Assembly (NCBI RefSeq): GCF_003597395.2
Contig: NC_133770.1
Span: 91,915,639 to 91,979,638, forward strand
DNA from: Chelonoidis abingdonii
Lineage: Eukaryota; Chordata; Testudines; Testudinidae
Length of the DNA stretch: 64,000 bases
Reading direction: 5' to 3'
The notes below the pieces were generated by a model, which was not told the DNA's origin, ran no database searches, and saw nothing but the letters and a program-made list of their open reading frames with translations. Position numbers and translations under genes: made by a program. Positions 1-11,491 of this stretch are shown one piece after another (position 1 is the first letter of the stretch; each line of letters opens with the position of its first letter).

Positions 1-1040
1 CAAAACCAGAACATGATATAGGTGACGATCCAGCTTGGTTTTGTAGGGTGTCTTCAATGCTAATGGCATCCTAGAATTAAGTATTGTCTGTAGTGCAGTT
101 GCAAAGATAAATACAAACATAATAGGATAGGGGAAGATTAACTAAGAGGAACATCTCTGGAGAAAAGCCTTCTTGGAGAAGCTCTATGCACTACTATGTA
201 ACAACTTTTGTGGATGTGGCTGAGACAATAGCCCATCTTAGGGCATAGACCATATGGCCATCATTTAGTTGCATGGGGTGCCCCTCTCATTCCCCATTCT
301 TCACAGACTGTATTGCTAACAAACTTTGCTTCCCCACTCCCTGCGGGTTATTCTTGCATATCCTTGGAAAAGATTTGGCCAAAGGGGCCAGCCGTTTACT
401 GGCATGATGTGACAGAATTTTGAGAGCAGACTTGGCCATGTGTGTCTTGGAACACTAGAGGGGCAGGATCCTAACCTCTTATAATTTAGTTCAGCTTTGA
501 TTAAGTGAGACGTGGAAAGGCTGTCCTTGAGATTCAGTGGTATTGTGCCAACTGTCCTCTGGGTTGGCCTGTTTCCCTCCCGGGTAAAACTGAACCTGCC
601 TCTATTGTTTAGTTCTGGGTCAGATCCAAATTCATGTTTTCTGACTCTGATGAAATGTCATACAGAGTGATGGCCTCATAAATGTAAGGCCAAGATGTCT
701 GTTGTGTTGTCCTGACATTTTGTGAGGGCATCTTGTAAGCTTTTGATACTGTCAAATCAAAAATGATTTGACCTTGACCATGGACTATAAAACAAAACCA
801 TAGGCTAAATGTAATTCAGATCATAATCCTGAACATAAACCCACACAGCTAGCCTCTAATTTAGGGAGAGATTGGGTATTTGCTTCTGAGTTGACAGATT
901 CTGCCATGTGTTCCAGTGGGATTTTCAGTCTGATTTAATTTGCTCCCATGTGGGAGCCCTTAGGGCAAAGGGAATCAGAAGAGAGTAAAGCAAGTTCAAG
1001 TGAGAAAGGGAATCACTGGTAAGAAAAAACTTTGCCTTTA

Positions 1041-1042
<2 letters not shown>
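1..1042. other. Intergenic sequence, no gene seen
   Basis: AT-moderate, CpG-poor sequence without a long open frame, splice-site-bounded exon or repeat that I recognise. It is most simply intergenic DNA downstream of NEUROD6. Confidence 0.5.

Positions 1043-1070
<28 letters not shown>
1043..1070. repeat. (TG)n microsatellite
   Basis: About 14 uninterrupted TG dinucleotides. The short reading frame with repeated His-Thr codons on the other strand is only this repeat translated. Confidence 0.95.
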
Positions 1071-1072
<2 letters not shown>

Positions 1073-1311
1073 CTCTCTATGCCTTTGAAATACCTCCTTG
1101 CATTTATCTATGAAGAGAAAGAGCACAGATAAGTCCAAAGAGTGTAAAGCCAGGAGGTTTCCCAAAATGGGTGCATGACCATGGGAGTATGATGTGGCTC
1201 TAGACTCCATTCAGAGCTTGGCAAGGAAGGGATTAACCCTCTCTCTCTGACTAGAAGAGTGCAGGGTAGGCCAGCTGTGGGGCACTAATTAAATCTCACC
1301 CCAGCACACTG

Positions 1312-1596
1312 AGGGCTTGTCAACACGGTGGGGAAATGGGCCCTATCTGGGTCTGAGATCTAAAGTGACTAATGTGTTGTGCGTTAATCGTTCCATGTAC
1401 CCTGCCAGTCACATTCAATGTTCCCTGGTGTGCCTTCAAGAAGTGATGCTTGAAACAGTACCATGTTAAAGTGCACTAGAGAACCTTTAGTGCACACCAG
1501 CAGGGTCTACACAGACCAATCAAAGTGCAACACATTAGTGCACTTTAGAAATCAGTTCCCCATAGTGTGCATAACCCCACTGTATAGACATGCCCT
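1312..1596. mobile_element. MITE with GGCTTGTC-type inverted ends
   Basis: The left end AGGGCTTGTCAACAC and the reverse complement of the right end, AGGGCATGTCTATAC, match at 11 of 15 positions. The element is about 285 bp and has no coding capacity. Elements with similar ends lie at 3400-3682, 22673-22953 and 28113-28398. No clear target-site duplication (TSD) is visible, so the superfamily is left open. Confidence 0.55.
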
Positions 1597-1624
1597 ATAA
1601 GAAGGATGTTAGAGGTAAAGGATT

Positions 1625-1775
1625 TGGGGAACACAGGAATTGCCCTAGAGAAACAGACCTGTGGTCCATCTAGCCTAGCATCCCATCTCTGACAGTGGCC
1701 AGTACCAAGTGCTTCAGAGCAAGGTGTTAGAAGAACCTTGCAATAGGTAGATGTGTGGATAATCTGTCCCCATAT
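1625..1775 (-). mobile_element. CR1 LINE 3' fragment, antisense
   Basis: Contains the reverse-complemented CR1-type tail with the recognisable segments GTGGTCCATCTAGCCTAGCA and CTGACAGTGGCCAGTACCA. It is a 5'-truncated, noncoding remnant. Confidence 0.65.
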
Positions 1776-3399
1776 TAATGTGTATATGTGTAAGAGAGAG
1801 AGACAAATCAAGGGAATTCCTTCCTCCAACATCTCTAGTCATTCAATAACTTACCAGCCAGGGAAAGTATTCTTCTGCGACTTGCTTTATCATTTACTGA
1901 GCTTTGGTTTTACAATTTACAGTGCCTTGAGGAAGAGTGGTGCCCTCACAGAGCTACCAGAATGAGTAATCTGGCTGTGAGTTGCCTCTCCTCTGGTCCT
2001 GCTATGAAGTTGACTGAGAAGAACTGGACTGGCATTGATTTTCCTCCCTCCCTCCTGGTTCTGTGGCCAGAAGGAAAGATGAACTGTCCCCTGAGTTATT
2101 GAGGACCACAGAGCTAGATGCCCCCAAATTGCAAAGCCTGAAGTGCTCCCTTTTGCTTAGCACTGACCCTGCATTTGCTAAGTATACTGCGGCAGGCATT
2201 TATTTCCCATAGCTTCTGGGCATTTTTGTAACTTTCCCTACAACTTACACACACACAAATTTTCACAAATACACCATTGTGGAAAGTGCACTTTGTAGTG
2301 CTCCCCTCTGTCTCTTTGCTGGTGAAGACAAACACTTGAAAATCTAAATGCATAAGGCTGCTGCTTCCACCTAGCAGGCAAACACTCCATAAAAGTCATG
2401 TGTTTCTGGGTTCTTCTGCTACTGGCACAGTGTGAATTGTGGGTGCCTTTTCCTTGCTCCTGCCCTACTGTGCAGTGGCAGGATGATACCTACACATTGT
2501 GCCAGTAACTGCGTGTTTCTCCTCCTTGCATTCAGCTCATTCTTCCTCAAATGTCCTTCTGTCACCTGCTTGCATTTTGTTGTTGTTAAATATTGTTGGT
2601 GTTCTGTATATATTCAGAAACAGCTACCAGACAAAGGATAGCTTCTCCCTCCTCTATTTCCCAAACCTCTAGTATATTCAATGCAAATTACCTCAATGTG
2701 ATTTTTGAGGTGTTAAAAAAACAAAATCTTTTTCAGCACTTGGTCCAATATAAAAAGCTGCTCTCTGCCATTTCTCCTGTTTCCTATCACTGATAAAAGA
2801 TTGAAATGAGGCCTAATCAAAACTGTGGAACCAACAACCCTGAACTAAGGGGAGGTTTGGACTGCGATCTCTACATCTATAATGATGGGATACCTATCTC
2901 TATTATGGATTCTAACAAAGCAGAACCCTGGATCCAAACATGCTCCAACTTCAGATTTTAGGGCTTTTGGATCCAGATCCAAACTTTGTGGTTTGGGCCT
3001 ATTTCTAATTAAAGAGAAGCATCTAGCATTTAGCAGAGATTGGCCTACACCAGTAATTGGGCATGTTAGCAACTAGAACTAGTTGTGAAATTAGCCATGA
3101 GGCAAACAGTGCAGTTAGCAGGAGAAATCAGCCTGCTTCCTCCTTTTGGGAGTGGCATAATAAAGTGAGGGTCCAGAGTTCATCAGCCATTACCAAACCA
3201 TTATCTAGGGCTGTGGTTCAGTCTCTGGTTGTTCCAAGGAACTTGCTTGTGGTGTTTGTATGATATATGTATAGGATTTTTTATTTTCATTAACGATTCC
3301 TCACAACTCTTCATGTACACTGTACCAAGTGAAGTCATTCTGGTCCCATAGAAGTGAATGCTTGTCAGTAGAGCTTGTATTTACACCTCTAAAATCAGA
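1776..3399. other. Intergenic sequence, no gene seen
   Basis: Several frames of 60-80 codons occur on both strands, without recognisable domains or convincing splice signals. No repeat was identified with confidence. Confidence 0.45.
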
Positions 3400-3682
3400 G
3401 GCCTTGTCTACAGGCAAAAAAGGCACTGGCTTCATTTCAATCAGTGTTTAAACCTGGTTAGCTAATCCAGTGGAAATTGCTGTGCCGACACTTAGTTCAA
3501 TTTAAAAAGGTTTTATTTCAAGTCATCTGAAACCTGTTCTTAATTGACTTAGCTAAAGTGAAATAAACCTGGTTTAAACAGAGCTAAGAGCATCCACACA
3601 GCCTTTTGCACCGGTTTAACTACATTAATATAAAATTGCACCTTTAGTTAAACCAATGCAACATTCTCATTAAACAAACCCT
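3400..3682. mobile_element. MITE with GGCCTTGTCTAC inverted ends
   Basis: The left end is AGGCCTTGTCTACAGG and the right end reads TTAAACAAACCCT, a weak inverted match. Internally, AAACCTGGTTAGC and AACCTGGTTTAAAC form a partial palindrome. Length and end type match the MITE at 1312-1596. Boundaries are approximate. Confidence 0.5.
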
Positions 3683-4971
3683 GAGTTTAACAGCAAGCAG
3701 TGGTCAGGGAATCTGTCAATCTATAAACCCTTCCCCAGCCCCGATTCCCAATATTAATTCCAGCTGCCAGAGTTGCTAAAAGACAACTCAGTGCTATTTG
3801 TTCACTCAACATCCTTTGTATGTTTTAAGATCTGTCCCTGCATTGTACCAAGCTAGAAAGTTGTCTGGCTATATTACAGTTTACTATCTTTAATGAACAT
3901 ATAGTTGTTTCTGTTTAAGGATATCAAGGTATGGCTACATGCTGGTAAAGCATGTGTTTGAATGTGGTATGTAGTAAACCCTGATAATTGTCCATCGTTT
4001 CAAAACCCAAATGTAATCAGTAAGACTGTGCAGAAAATAATGCTGTGCAAGAAAAAACAAAAGGCACCTGTGTACTGTGCAATAATAAGTATCAGGCAAA
4101 ATACAGGATCACAGCTAATAGATGTACTTTATGACTGGAAACATCTATGTTTAATTGCATTTAAAATATGTAGTGAAAAAACCACAGTAATACATTGTTA
4201 TAACAAACCCTTACATCTGAAGTCAGAATAATACAAAAAAGTGCTGATACCATTGTATTATTATGTTAAAGTAACTGATGCAAAATTTTGACAACCTCTT
4301 CTAAAATGTTATGTAGCCCCTATCAGCAAACACTCCAAATTTTATACAGAATAATTCTCAGAGGTGATCACCTATATTTGTCTTACCCAAGAACAAAACA
4401 AGCCCCCCAAATCAAAGAAAATAATGTTTTTGCATAGCTTTAAATATTGCTGCACTAACTCTCCTGCATCTTGCAAAACCATCTCAGTTTAGGAATAGTT
4501 CTTTTAAAATTCTGCATAATTTTTTAAAATCCAGTTCTTCTCAAATACATAATATATAATTTCTAATAATTATAAATACATCATTTTAATCATCTGATTT
4601 TAATAACATGCATTTGTATAGTTACTGTACAATTGAAACAGACATTGACTTTAGAGAGTGTGTATGCGTTTATGTCAATTATATTGTTTAGATACACTGT
4701 TCAATGAATCAAGCGAATAGTGTGGAGAAAAAGAATAAGCCTCTGGTAAGAAACAATCTCACAGTGTTTACAGACAAAAAAACAAAAGGAAAAATATGTA
4801 TATGAAAAAGGATTTATTAGTACATAGAAAATTCCCACAATAGTTGAAACACACTTTAGAAACTAGTAAACACGTTAAATAGAGTTGTGCCCATTATGCA
4901 GTGCACAAGCATCTGCTTTGTCTTAATTAGACGGGGAGGTGAATGACCACTGTTTATTTTCATTTTCCTCA
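3683..4971. other. NEUROD6 3' UTR and downstream flank
   Basis: AT-rich, apparently single-copy sequence just downstream of the minus-strand NEUROD6 stop codon. The 3' UTR must occupy the right-hand part. Read on the minus strand, an AATAAA poly(A) signal lies at 4818-4813 and a TTTAAT (ATTAAA on the minus strand) near 4150. I cannot decide which is used. Rodent and human NEUROD6 3' UTRs are several hundred bases long, so the more distal site is possible. Confidence 0.5.
4813..4818 (-). terminator. Candidate poly(A) signal of NEUROD6
   Basis: The plus strand reads TTTATT, which is AATAAA on the coding strand, about 155 bases after the NEUROD6 stop codon. It would give a short 3' UTR. The hexamer is common by chance in AT-rich DNA, so this is only a candidate. 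Confidence 0.3.
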
Positions 4972-5985
4972 TTAATTATGAAAAACTGCATTTAATTCGT
5001 CTTGCATGGTGAGAGACTGGCTGCGCAGATGTAAGTCGTAAGGGAAGTGGCTCTCGGTAGGCAACCTGAACATGGAGCTCTGCCCAAGGGGACCCCTGGG
5101 TGGCACTGCACAGTAATGCATGCCATAATTGTAATTTTTGCCATAGTCCAAGGCATCTTCTTGCTTCAGGGAAAATATCCCATTATAGTTAATTGGGGGA
5201 GGACTTAGGGGACCTTCAAACTGTGGGCTGGCACACTCAGGGGAAGTGCTTTCATAGAAAGATTCATAAGCACTGCAGTAATTGTAGGGTTTCATAGACT
5301 TGGAATTGTCAAGAGTTCCATGCCCCGGGGGAGTGCTGAGCTCAGGACTGTGATAGGGAGGATAGAAGCTGGAATATGGTGACCTTGTGTGATGGGCACT
5401 TTCTCCCGTCTGACCCATCAAGAAACTTCTGGCATTCAGCTGCAGGCACCCTGCCACCAAGTTTGTAGTTGGCTGCGATAGACCTTTGCACAAGTTTTGG
5501 ACGAACGTGAGCAGGTCAGGTCTCTTGCCAATACGCAGGATTTCAGAAAGAGCCCAAATATAGTTTTTGGCTAGTCTTAAAGTTTCTATTTTAGACAGTT
5601 TTTGTGTTTTTGAATAACAAGGGACCACTTTTCTTAAATTGTCCAGAGCATCATTAAGGCCATGCATCCTGTTCCTTTCTCTAGCATTGGCTTCTTGCCG
5701 CCTGAATTTGACCCTTTCCACTCTTATCTTGGTTGTCTTTTTTTTCCTAAGGCCCCTCCTTCTAGGCAAACCATTCTCATCCTCCTCCTCTCTGTCTTCT
5801 TCCTCCTCTTCTTTTTCTGTGTCTTCTCCAGTGGCCCTTTTGATATTCTTTCCTCGGAGTACAATCTGCTTTGAAAAGCTTTCTGGCTTCTTAATTTGCT
5901 TTTGGTCCTCACTTTCTCTGGAAAACTTTCTGCACATCTGGGATTCTGGCATTACAACAGACTCATCAAATGGTAGTGTTAACAT
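4972..5985 (-). CDS. NEUROD6: Neurogenic differentiation factor 6 (bHLH)
   Basis: An uninterrupted 337-codon frame, the usual vertebrate NEUROD6 length, so the start and single coding exon fit the family. Seen in order: an acidic Glu/Asp run at about residues 57-70; a basic nuclear-localisation patch RKKKTTK at 80-86; the bHLH domain at about 94-146, with DNA-contacting [13 protein letters not shown], a first helix ending near KVVPC and a second helix around [19 protein letters not shown]; then the NeuroD-type C-terminal activation region rich in Tyr, Ser and Pro, ending DELNAVFHN. Known role: it dimerises with E proteins, binds CANNTG E-boxes and drives differentiation of cortical and hippocampal projection neurons. 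No frameshift, stop or lost key residue is visible. I separate it from NEUROD1, 2 and 4 by the N terminus [16 protein letters not shown] and by overall near-identity to remembered mammalian NEUROD6. The adjacent splice acceptor supports a noncoding first exon. Confidence 0.98.
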   Translation of the reverse strand: MLTLPFDESVVMPESQMCRKFSRESEDQKQIKKPESFSKQIVLRGKNIKRATGEDTEKEEEEEDREEEDENGLPRRRGLRKKKTTKIRVERVKFRRQEANARERNRMHGLNDALDNLRKVVPCYSKTQKLSKIETLRLAKNYIWALSEILRIGKRPDLLTFVQNLCKGLSQPTTNLVAGCLQLNARSFLMGQTGESAHHTRSPYSSFYPPYHSPELSTPPGHGTLDNSKSMKPYNYCSAYESFYESTSPECASPQFEGPLSPPPINYNGIFSLKQEDALDYGKNYNYGMHYCAVPPRGPLGQSSMFRLPTESHFPYDLHLRSQSLTMQDELNAVFHN

Positions 5986-6006
5986 GGTTCTATAATCTTA
6001 AGTTAC

Positions 6007-6008
6007 CT
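6007..6008 (-). promoter_or_regulatory. 3' splice site before the NEUROD6 coding exon
   Basis: On the minus strand a pyrimidine-rich run ends in CATTCTTTCAG, with the AG at 6008-6007. It is followed by 21 bases of 5' UTR and then the ATG at 5985. NEUROD-family genes have a noncoding first exon and one coding exon, so this acceptor fits. Confidence 0.7.
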
Positions 6009-7381
6009 GAAAGAATGCCAGCACAATGTTTAAATGTTTCCATTTGTAAAGCTTGTATACTTACACAAACAGCGTCACATACCATTCACTTGTATATATA
6101 TACACATGTACATGTATGCAATACACAACACAATTTGCTAATAAAATATGTTTATAACATGCAAATTTTTTTCTATTTAGTTTTTTAAAAAAATTAGCTG
6201 CCAAAATTAGAAAAACAGCAAAACATGCATTATATCATCACTAATCTAAGCAAATTTAGTACAAGTAAATAAAGAGTAAAACTATGTTTAATAGTCACAA
6301 TCAACTCCCTGCACATGTGTATTTTTTTAAACAAGCTTTTAGAATCCCCAGCACTGTGGAATTTAAGCAAATGCAAAACATGATAAAGCAATGCGGAAAT
6401 TTCATTAATCCAAATTCCCCTGGGTAAAAAATGAGAAGGGAGAGATCAGTCTTAAAAATGAAAAGTGCTATATCTCTATTAACTGACAAATATTTTTTAA
6501 ATCACCTATTAACTTTTATTTTGAAGTTTGTTCACATGCATTCTTTCATGGATCTATACATTTAAGTCCAGTCAATTGGAAAGGGTTAGAAAGAATTTAA
6601 ATGGGAAAAAACCTAAGACAAATGAATCATTCAGTGACTTAATTAAAATGAAGTGAGGTTTTCTAACGATCAATGTGAAAATATATGAAACAGAGTATTT
6701 ATTTCCTATAAGAAAAAAAAACAGGAATGATCTAATCCTAAATGTATTCACATAAAAAAGAGTTAGAAAATAAAATCTTTCTCATTTTTTAAAGGAAAGA
6801 TTCTAAATTAATAGTACAATTTTGTTGTTGGAATTATCTTGTTTTCTTTTCTTTTTCAATTAATCAGGGTTAAAAAACCCGACCACCAAAAACAAAAACA
6901 AAAACCCCCTCCACGCGTTAGCAGTGTTTATGTTCTGCAAGAATCAGACATCTCCCTCTAGCTAATATCTGACAGGAATGGGCTGTGGATTCTGACTGCA
7001 ATTGTGCACGTGCGTTTAGAATCCAGAATGAAATGAAGAAATAATTTTCTTTTTGAATTGTTGTTTTTGCTTTCAGTCTTGAAGCAGCAAATACTTGGAT
7101 CCACTGTCCTCAGAGACCAGCACAAATGAATGCAGAGACTTTTTAATAAAACAAAACTAAACAAAACCTCCTAATAAAAGGCTAACTCTCTTAGTATTGC
7201 CTATACACTTGCAGTATTGCATAATCCCAGTGAAAGTATGCAATTACATCATAAGAATGGAATGCTAGGAGAAGTTATAGGTGGTAAATAGCATACATAA
7301 AATACAAGACAATGATACTGTATCTTTAAACACTTGCATGCACACACAGCCCCAACTGAAATAGATCTTTATTTATATTAC
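6009..7381 (-). other. Probable NEUROD6 intron 1
   Basis: AT-rich sequence between the acceptor at 6007-6008 and a good donor on the minus strand, GCTAAG|GTAATAT, with GT at 7381-7380. The resulting intron of about 1.4 kb resembles mammalian NEUROD6. No repeat was recognised inside it. The donor is chosen by consensus only, without transcript evidence. Confidence 0.45.
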
Positions 7382-7560
7382 CTTAGCTTTTTATTTCATT
7401 CAATACTCAGTTTTCATTTTTTGCCTTCCAAATCTTTTCAGTCTGAATGTCGCATCGTCTCCTGGAGTCTAGATCTGTGTATCTCTGCACTATCTCATTG
7501 ATCTCTAAAAAGTGACATTGATGCCAACTGCCAGAGCTGGTACCCATGCCATCTGCTAGT
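7382..7560 (-). other. Candidate noncoding exon 1 of NEUROD6
   Basis: The 3' boundary is the consensus donor at 7382/7381. The 5' boundary is unknown; I place it loosely at the CRE. There is no long frame on the minus strand, as expected for a 5' UTR exon. Confidence 0.3.
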
Positions 7561-7660
7561 GACGTCACAGGGCAGAGAAAATCATGTGATCCTTTCTCCT
7601 GGGACCTTCATTCTGCACTGATCATCTGGCATCCCTGTAAGTGGGTACCAGCATTCATGT
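7480..7660 (-). promoter_or_regulatory. Candidate NEUROD6 promoter with CRE and E-boxes
   Basis: A perfect cAMP-response element TGACGTCA sits at 7560-7567. Five bases before it is CATCTG (7550-7555), which reads CAGATG on the minus strand, the E-box preferred by neurogenin and NeuroD proteins. A second CATCTG lies at 7623-7628. The position, upstream of the candidate first exon, suits a promoter driven by proneural bHLH factors. There is no strong TATA box. This is inferred from motifs alone. Confidence 0.4.
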
Positions 7661-10253
7661 ATCAACACAGAAGGTTAGACTGATGGGGGGGAAAAATCTG
7701 TACCAGCATTTTACATACAGTAGGTGCATTTCCACTAGATCTGCTTCTATTTAACGGGCAATCTATATAGATAACCATGCCAATATTCAGTTTTATCTGT
7801 ACCTACAGGTACAGCTACTCCATAGTTCTTAATACTGTATTTCTTATTTTAAAAAAGGGCTGTTTCATATTGATCAGAATCCCTTCTATGTGCCTAGGTA
7901 CCCATGAAAAAGCAATTAAGGGACAGCTGAAATCAGAAAGAAATGTATCTACTAGGACACACCTAAGCAGGTTTAGCTCAAGTGTAAGAAGTCACAAAAG
8001 TAGTTCTTGTTAATATTATTGTGAGCAATCTATGTGTGCGGTTCAAATTGCTGCGTGCTGCTCGAGAACACAAAATAATGGAAGAGAGTGTCCATCTGGG
8101 GTCTGTGTGAGAGATCCTCTGGTTTTTTTCTTCAGAGACTTTTTGCAATAATCCTGTGGGGGGGGGGGGGAGAAGAAATTTGAAATCAGAAATATATTCT
8201 GAATATTTCAAAAATTATCATATTCCAGTGCAATGCATGCCCCCTGCAACATCAGAAATTAGTGTGTTGCCAAACACACATACACACACATTTTTTCCAC
8301 CTGTGATAAAATGCACTAACTGCTTTGATTGTGATCCTTTTGTAGTCTTTCAGAGTAATCAGAAGATTTTCCCCCTTTGCTTACTTTCTGTGTGTCTTGC
8401 CTTCTACTCTCTCCTTTGAATATTAAGAAGTCTTTTCTGTCTTAAAATTTTAATTACAATTTTGTTCTTCCTTCCTGATTCTCTTACCTGTTCTTCCAAC
8501 TGCATCTTTTTCTACTTTTATTCATTCTCATGTTCTCTCTCTCTCTTTCTCTCCTCCTGTCAGCTGTCTCTCCTGCTATCTGCTCTTTCTCCCTTAACCC
8601 TTTTGTCTCTCTCATCAACAACAGAGAAGAAACTATTAAGTAAAGCTGACAAAGCTTCTCAGCTAAGCCTTGCTATAGCGCTTGTGACAAATTCTACCTT
8701 GTTTTTAGGAGAGAGATGTCACACACAAGCAAAATGTTATCAAGACTTAAAATATGAACAGACTGTCTTATGTAGAAAAATATTTAGTCTTTACTATTAT
8801 CACATTTTGTTGCTTTTTAGTAACTAAATAAGCTAAAAAGTGAGAAACTGAGTATGCTTTTAGTATTAAAGTAATCTCTAGCAGGGCTGCTATTGTTACC
8901 AGTCGGTGTCAGCATTTCCATCATAAATCCTGTATTTGAAGGGTTTATAACTCATCTGCTTTAATTCACTTTGGGCCCAAGTTTGGCATTAATGTTCTTA
9001 GCCCTGATCCAATTATTATTGTTTTCACAAAGTTTCATTTAAATCTGCTTCGGACTTTTTATTTTAAAGAAGAGGGCAGAAAAATTGTGTGTATGTGTGT
9101 GTGTGAGAGAGAGAAAGAGAGTCAATTTCAGGAACTCTTTTATTTTCCCTCCAATTACAAAAACAAAAAACAAAACAAGACACACACACACAAAAAAAAC
9201 AAAACAAAAAAACAATAAGCAAACTTTTCTTTTTTATTGGTGTGAGAAATTGCAGGCCATTAGTTCTTAATCTTGAGTGGGCCTATTTTTAAAAATAAAT
9301 ATATTTGAGGTGGAGAAGGTCTTAAAACATTAGTATTGCAGAAGCTCAGCAAGTAATGTACTATTCACGCACTCATTTCATACTATATTGACTATTACAA
9401 TCTGTATAATAGATCAGAGTGTAGCATCCCTTTATTCTCAATTGTAATTTATGCATTAAGATTTATATTGTGAAAGGTCCTAGGTATTGTTAACCTTTTC
9501 ACAAATTTTGCATACTAAGAGTATTACACAATGCACAATATTCTAAATATGCAAAGTCTTGAAGCACTGTTTCAACGCATACTAAAAATACTATATCAAA
9601 TCTAAGAAAAGGTTGACATTGTAACAGCTGCTTGTTAGTGGAAGAACTGTAAAATTTCCGGTCACATCATCTAGTCTCCAAAACACACATTATATAAGGT
9701 ATTTTGCACCTCTCCTCTCTGTTACACTAGTTAATAATAATAAAAAAAAACACCTTAAAATATAATATCTATTTTTGGAGATATTTTGTGCTACCATTAA
9801 AATTAAAATAAATGAATTAGGGTGTGGGGAAGGATTCAGTTTTGCAGATGCTTTATGCATCATTTGACCTCTTTAATATTTTCAAATAAATTGTTAAGAA
9901 GTAAAATAGCTGTGATATCAAGGTTTAAAAAGCATCCACTGTGTATACATAATAACTTTTCCTAAGGATTTTTACTGTGCATTTTGAATAATGGTTCTGT
10001 GGTATGCAAATGTGTATTAGTGTTAATATGCATTCACAGCATACACCACAACTACTGCGTAGCTGTCTACTGTGAATGCCTGTTAAGAATAATAGGCTGG
10101 TATGTGGTGGTAAGGCTAGCATATGTACTTCTGAGCAATATAGACTTTTTCATCCTTTTGCTGGTTTAAGTTATCCCTTTTCCTCTGAGATTACAAAGAC
10201 CCAAGTGGTGTTTCTGTAAGAAACAGTCACGTGGTTATGTCATTTTTAGAAAC
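7661..10253. other. Intergenic sequence upstream of NEUROD6
   Basis: CpG-poor sequence with a G-run near 8158-8171, a pyrimidine-rich stretch at about 8460-8620 and a TG/GA simple repeat at 9084-9122. No coding exon or interspersed repeat was recognised. It could hold NEUROD6 enhancers, which cannot be told from sequence here. Confidence 0.45.
9084..9122. repeat. (TG)n(GA)n simple repeat
   Basis: TGTGTG dinucleotides followed by GAGAGAGAGAAAGAGAG. Confidence 0.85.
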
Positions 10254-10424
10254 TGTAGTGGTGAGATGGGGATGTATAAACCCCACACTGGGCCCAGAAG
10301 GGTTAAAGGACAATATTTCTCCTCCAGGCCTACAGAGCGTGCTCCAGCTGGAGAGGAAGCTTAAAAGGGAACCACTTATCTCAGAAGGGTGAAGTCTGGC
10401 GAGGAAGACAGAGCTATCCTGAGG

Positions 10425-10944
10425 TAGGGTGACCAGACATCCCAATTTTATTGGGACTGCCCCATTATTTATTTGTTTGTCCCGCATCCCGACCGAACAT
10501 CGATCGGGATGCAAATTGTCCTGATATTTTGTCCTCTGATGCACAGGTGGAGGAGGCTCGCGCCCCCCTACCCCAACTCGATCTGGCCCCACCCCAACTC
10601 CACCCCTCCCCCCATTGGATCCCTCCCCAAATCTCCAACCTGGCCCCGCCCCCTCACTGCCCTATTGGATTCCTCCCCAAATCCCCGCCCTGGCCCCGCC
10701 TCTTGCCTCTTGCCCAAGCACGCCGCATTCCTCCTCCTCACCCCTCCTCCCAGGCTTGTGCTAATCAGCTGTATGGCGGCGCAGGCACTGGAGGGAGGGG
10801 AGAGAAGCAGGATGCGGCAGCCAGCTCAGGGGAGGTGGAGGCAGAGCAATGGTGAGCTGGTGCGGGGGAGAGGGGCATGCTCAGCCCCCACCAATTTTTC
10901 CTATGCTCCGGCGGCTGTTTCACGTCTCTCATCTGGTCACCCTA
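10425..10944. mobile_element. hAT MITE 1 of a tandem pair
   Basis: Ends TAGGGTGACCAGA and TCTGGTCACCCTA are perfect inverted repeats. The interior is GC-rich (about 10550-10850) and noncoding, despite overlapping frames of up to 165 codons in this biased composition. It is preceded by TATCCTGAGG and followed by an 18-bp near-copy of its left flank. Confidence 0.75.
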
Positions 10945-10962
10945 GACAGACCTATCCTGAGG

Positions 10963-11086
10963 AAGGGTGACCAGATGTCCCTATTTTCTAGGGACAGTCC
11001 TGATATTTCAGGCTTTTTTTTATATTGGTTCCTATTACCCCCCACCCCCTGTCCCAATTTTTCATACTTGCTATCTGGTTACCCTA
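10963..11086. mobile_element. hAT MITE 2 of a tandem pair
   Basis: A 124-bp element with ends AAGGGTGACCAGAT and ATCTGGTTACCCTA, the same family as MITE 1 but lacking its GC-rich core. It is flanked by the 8-bp TSD TCCTGAGG (10955-10962 and 11087-11094). Confidence 0.75.
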
Positions 11087-11491
11087 TCCTGAGGGCTTCT
11101 GGATGGCTACCTGCCCAGCCTGGTTGGGGCTGATGGTTTAGTTTTCTTTTGCTTTCTTATATTGGACTTGGAAACTTTGCGTGAGAAGGATGGTAGGAAG
11201 TGACCCAGGGAGGCAGCTCCTCAGGGTGCTCCAGAGTGCCCAGTGTTGCTGTCTCTCATAGGGACCTGGGTTAGAGCCCGAAGGAGTGGGAGGTCCCAGG
11301 CTTCCCTACAAACTATCCTTGTTGCAGAGGGACATAAACATCATTTTCCTCTAGCAGGAAGAGGGTAAGGATGTTGAAAACCCTCAGATGAGGATAAGCC
11401 ACATACAAAAGTTAGGAACTGAATTGAAGGCCCTTCCTGCTGAGAGACTGAAACCAGGTACACTCACCACTAGGCCACCTGGGACACTACA

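Larger units (their letters stand above)
10254..11491 (+). mobile_element. LTR-like repeat interrupted by two MITEs
   Basis: Begins TGTAGTGGTGAG and ends GGGACACTACA, giving the TG...CA ends of a retroviral-type LTR. The flanking text (CCCCACACTGGGCCCAGAA, GCTCCAGCTGGAGAG) resembles a turtle LTR family I recall. No matching TSD was found at the proposed ends (GAAAC against ACAAG), so the outer borders are uncertain. Without the two hAT insertions it would be about 590 bp. Confidence 0.35.

Noticed and set aside
5639..5995. 118-codon Leu/Ser-rich frame on the plus strand
   Set aside because: It is antisense to NEUROD6; the Ser and Leu runs come from the reverse complement of the Glu/Asp-rich tract.
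10473..10970. 165-codon Pro-rich frame
   Set aside because: It lies in the GC-rich core of a hAT MITE, with equally long frames overlapping it, and shows no domain.
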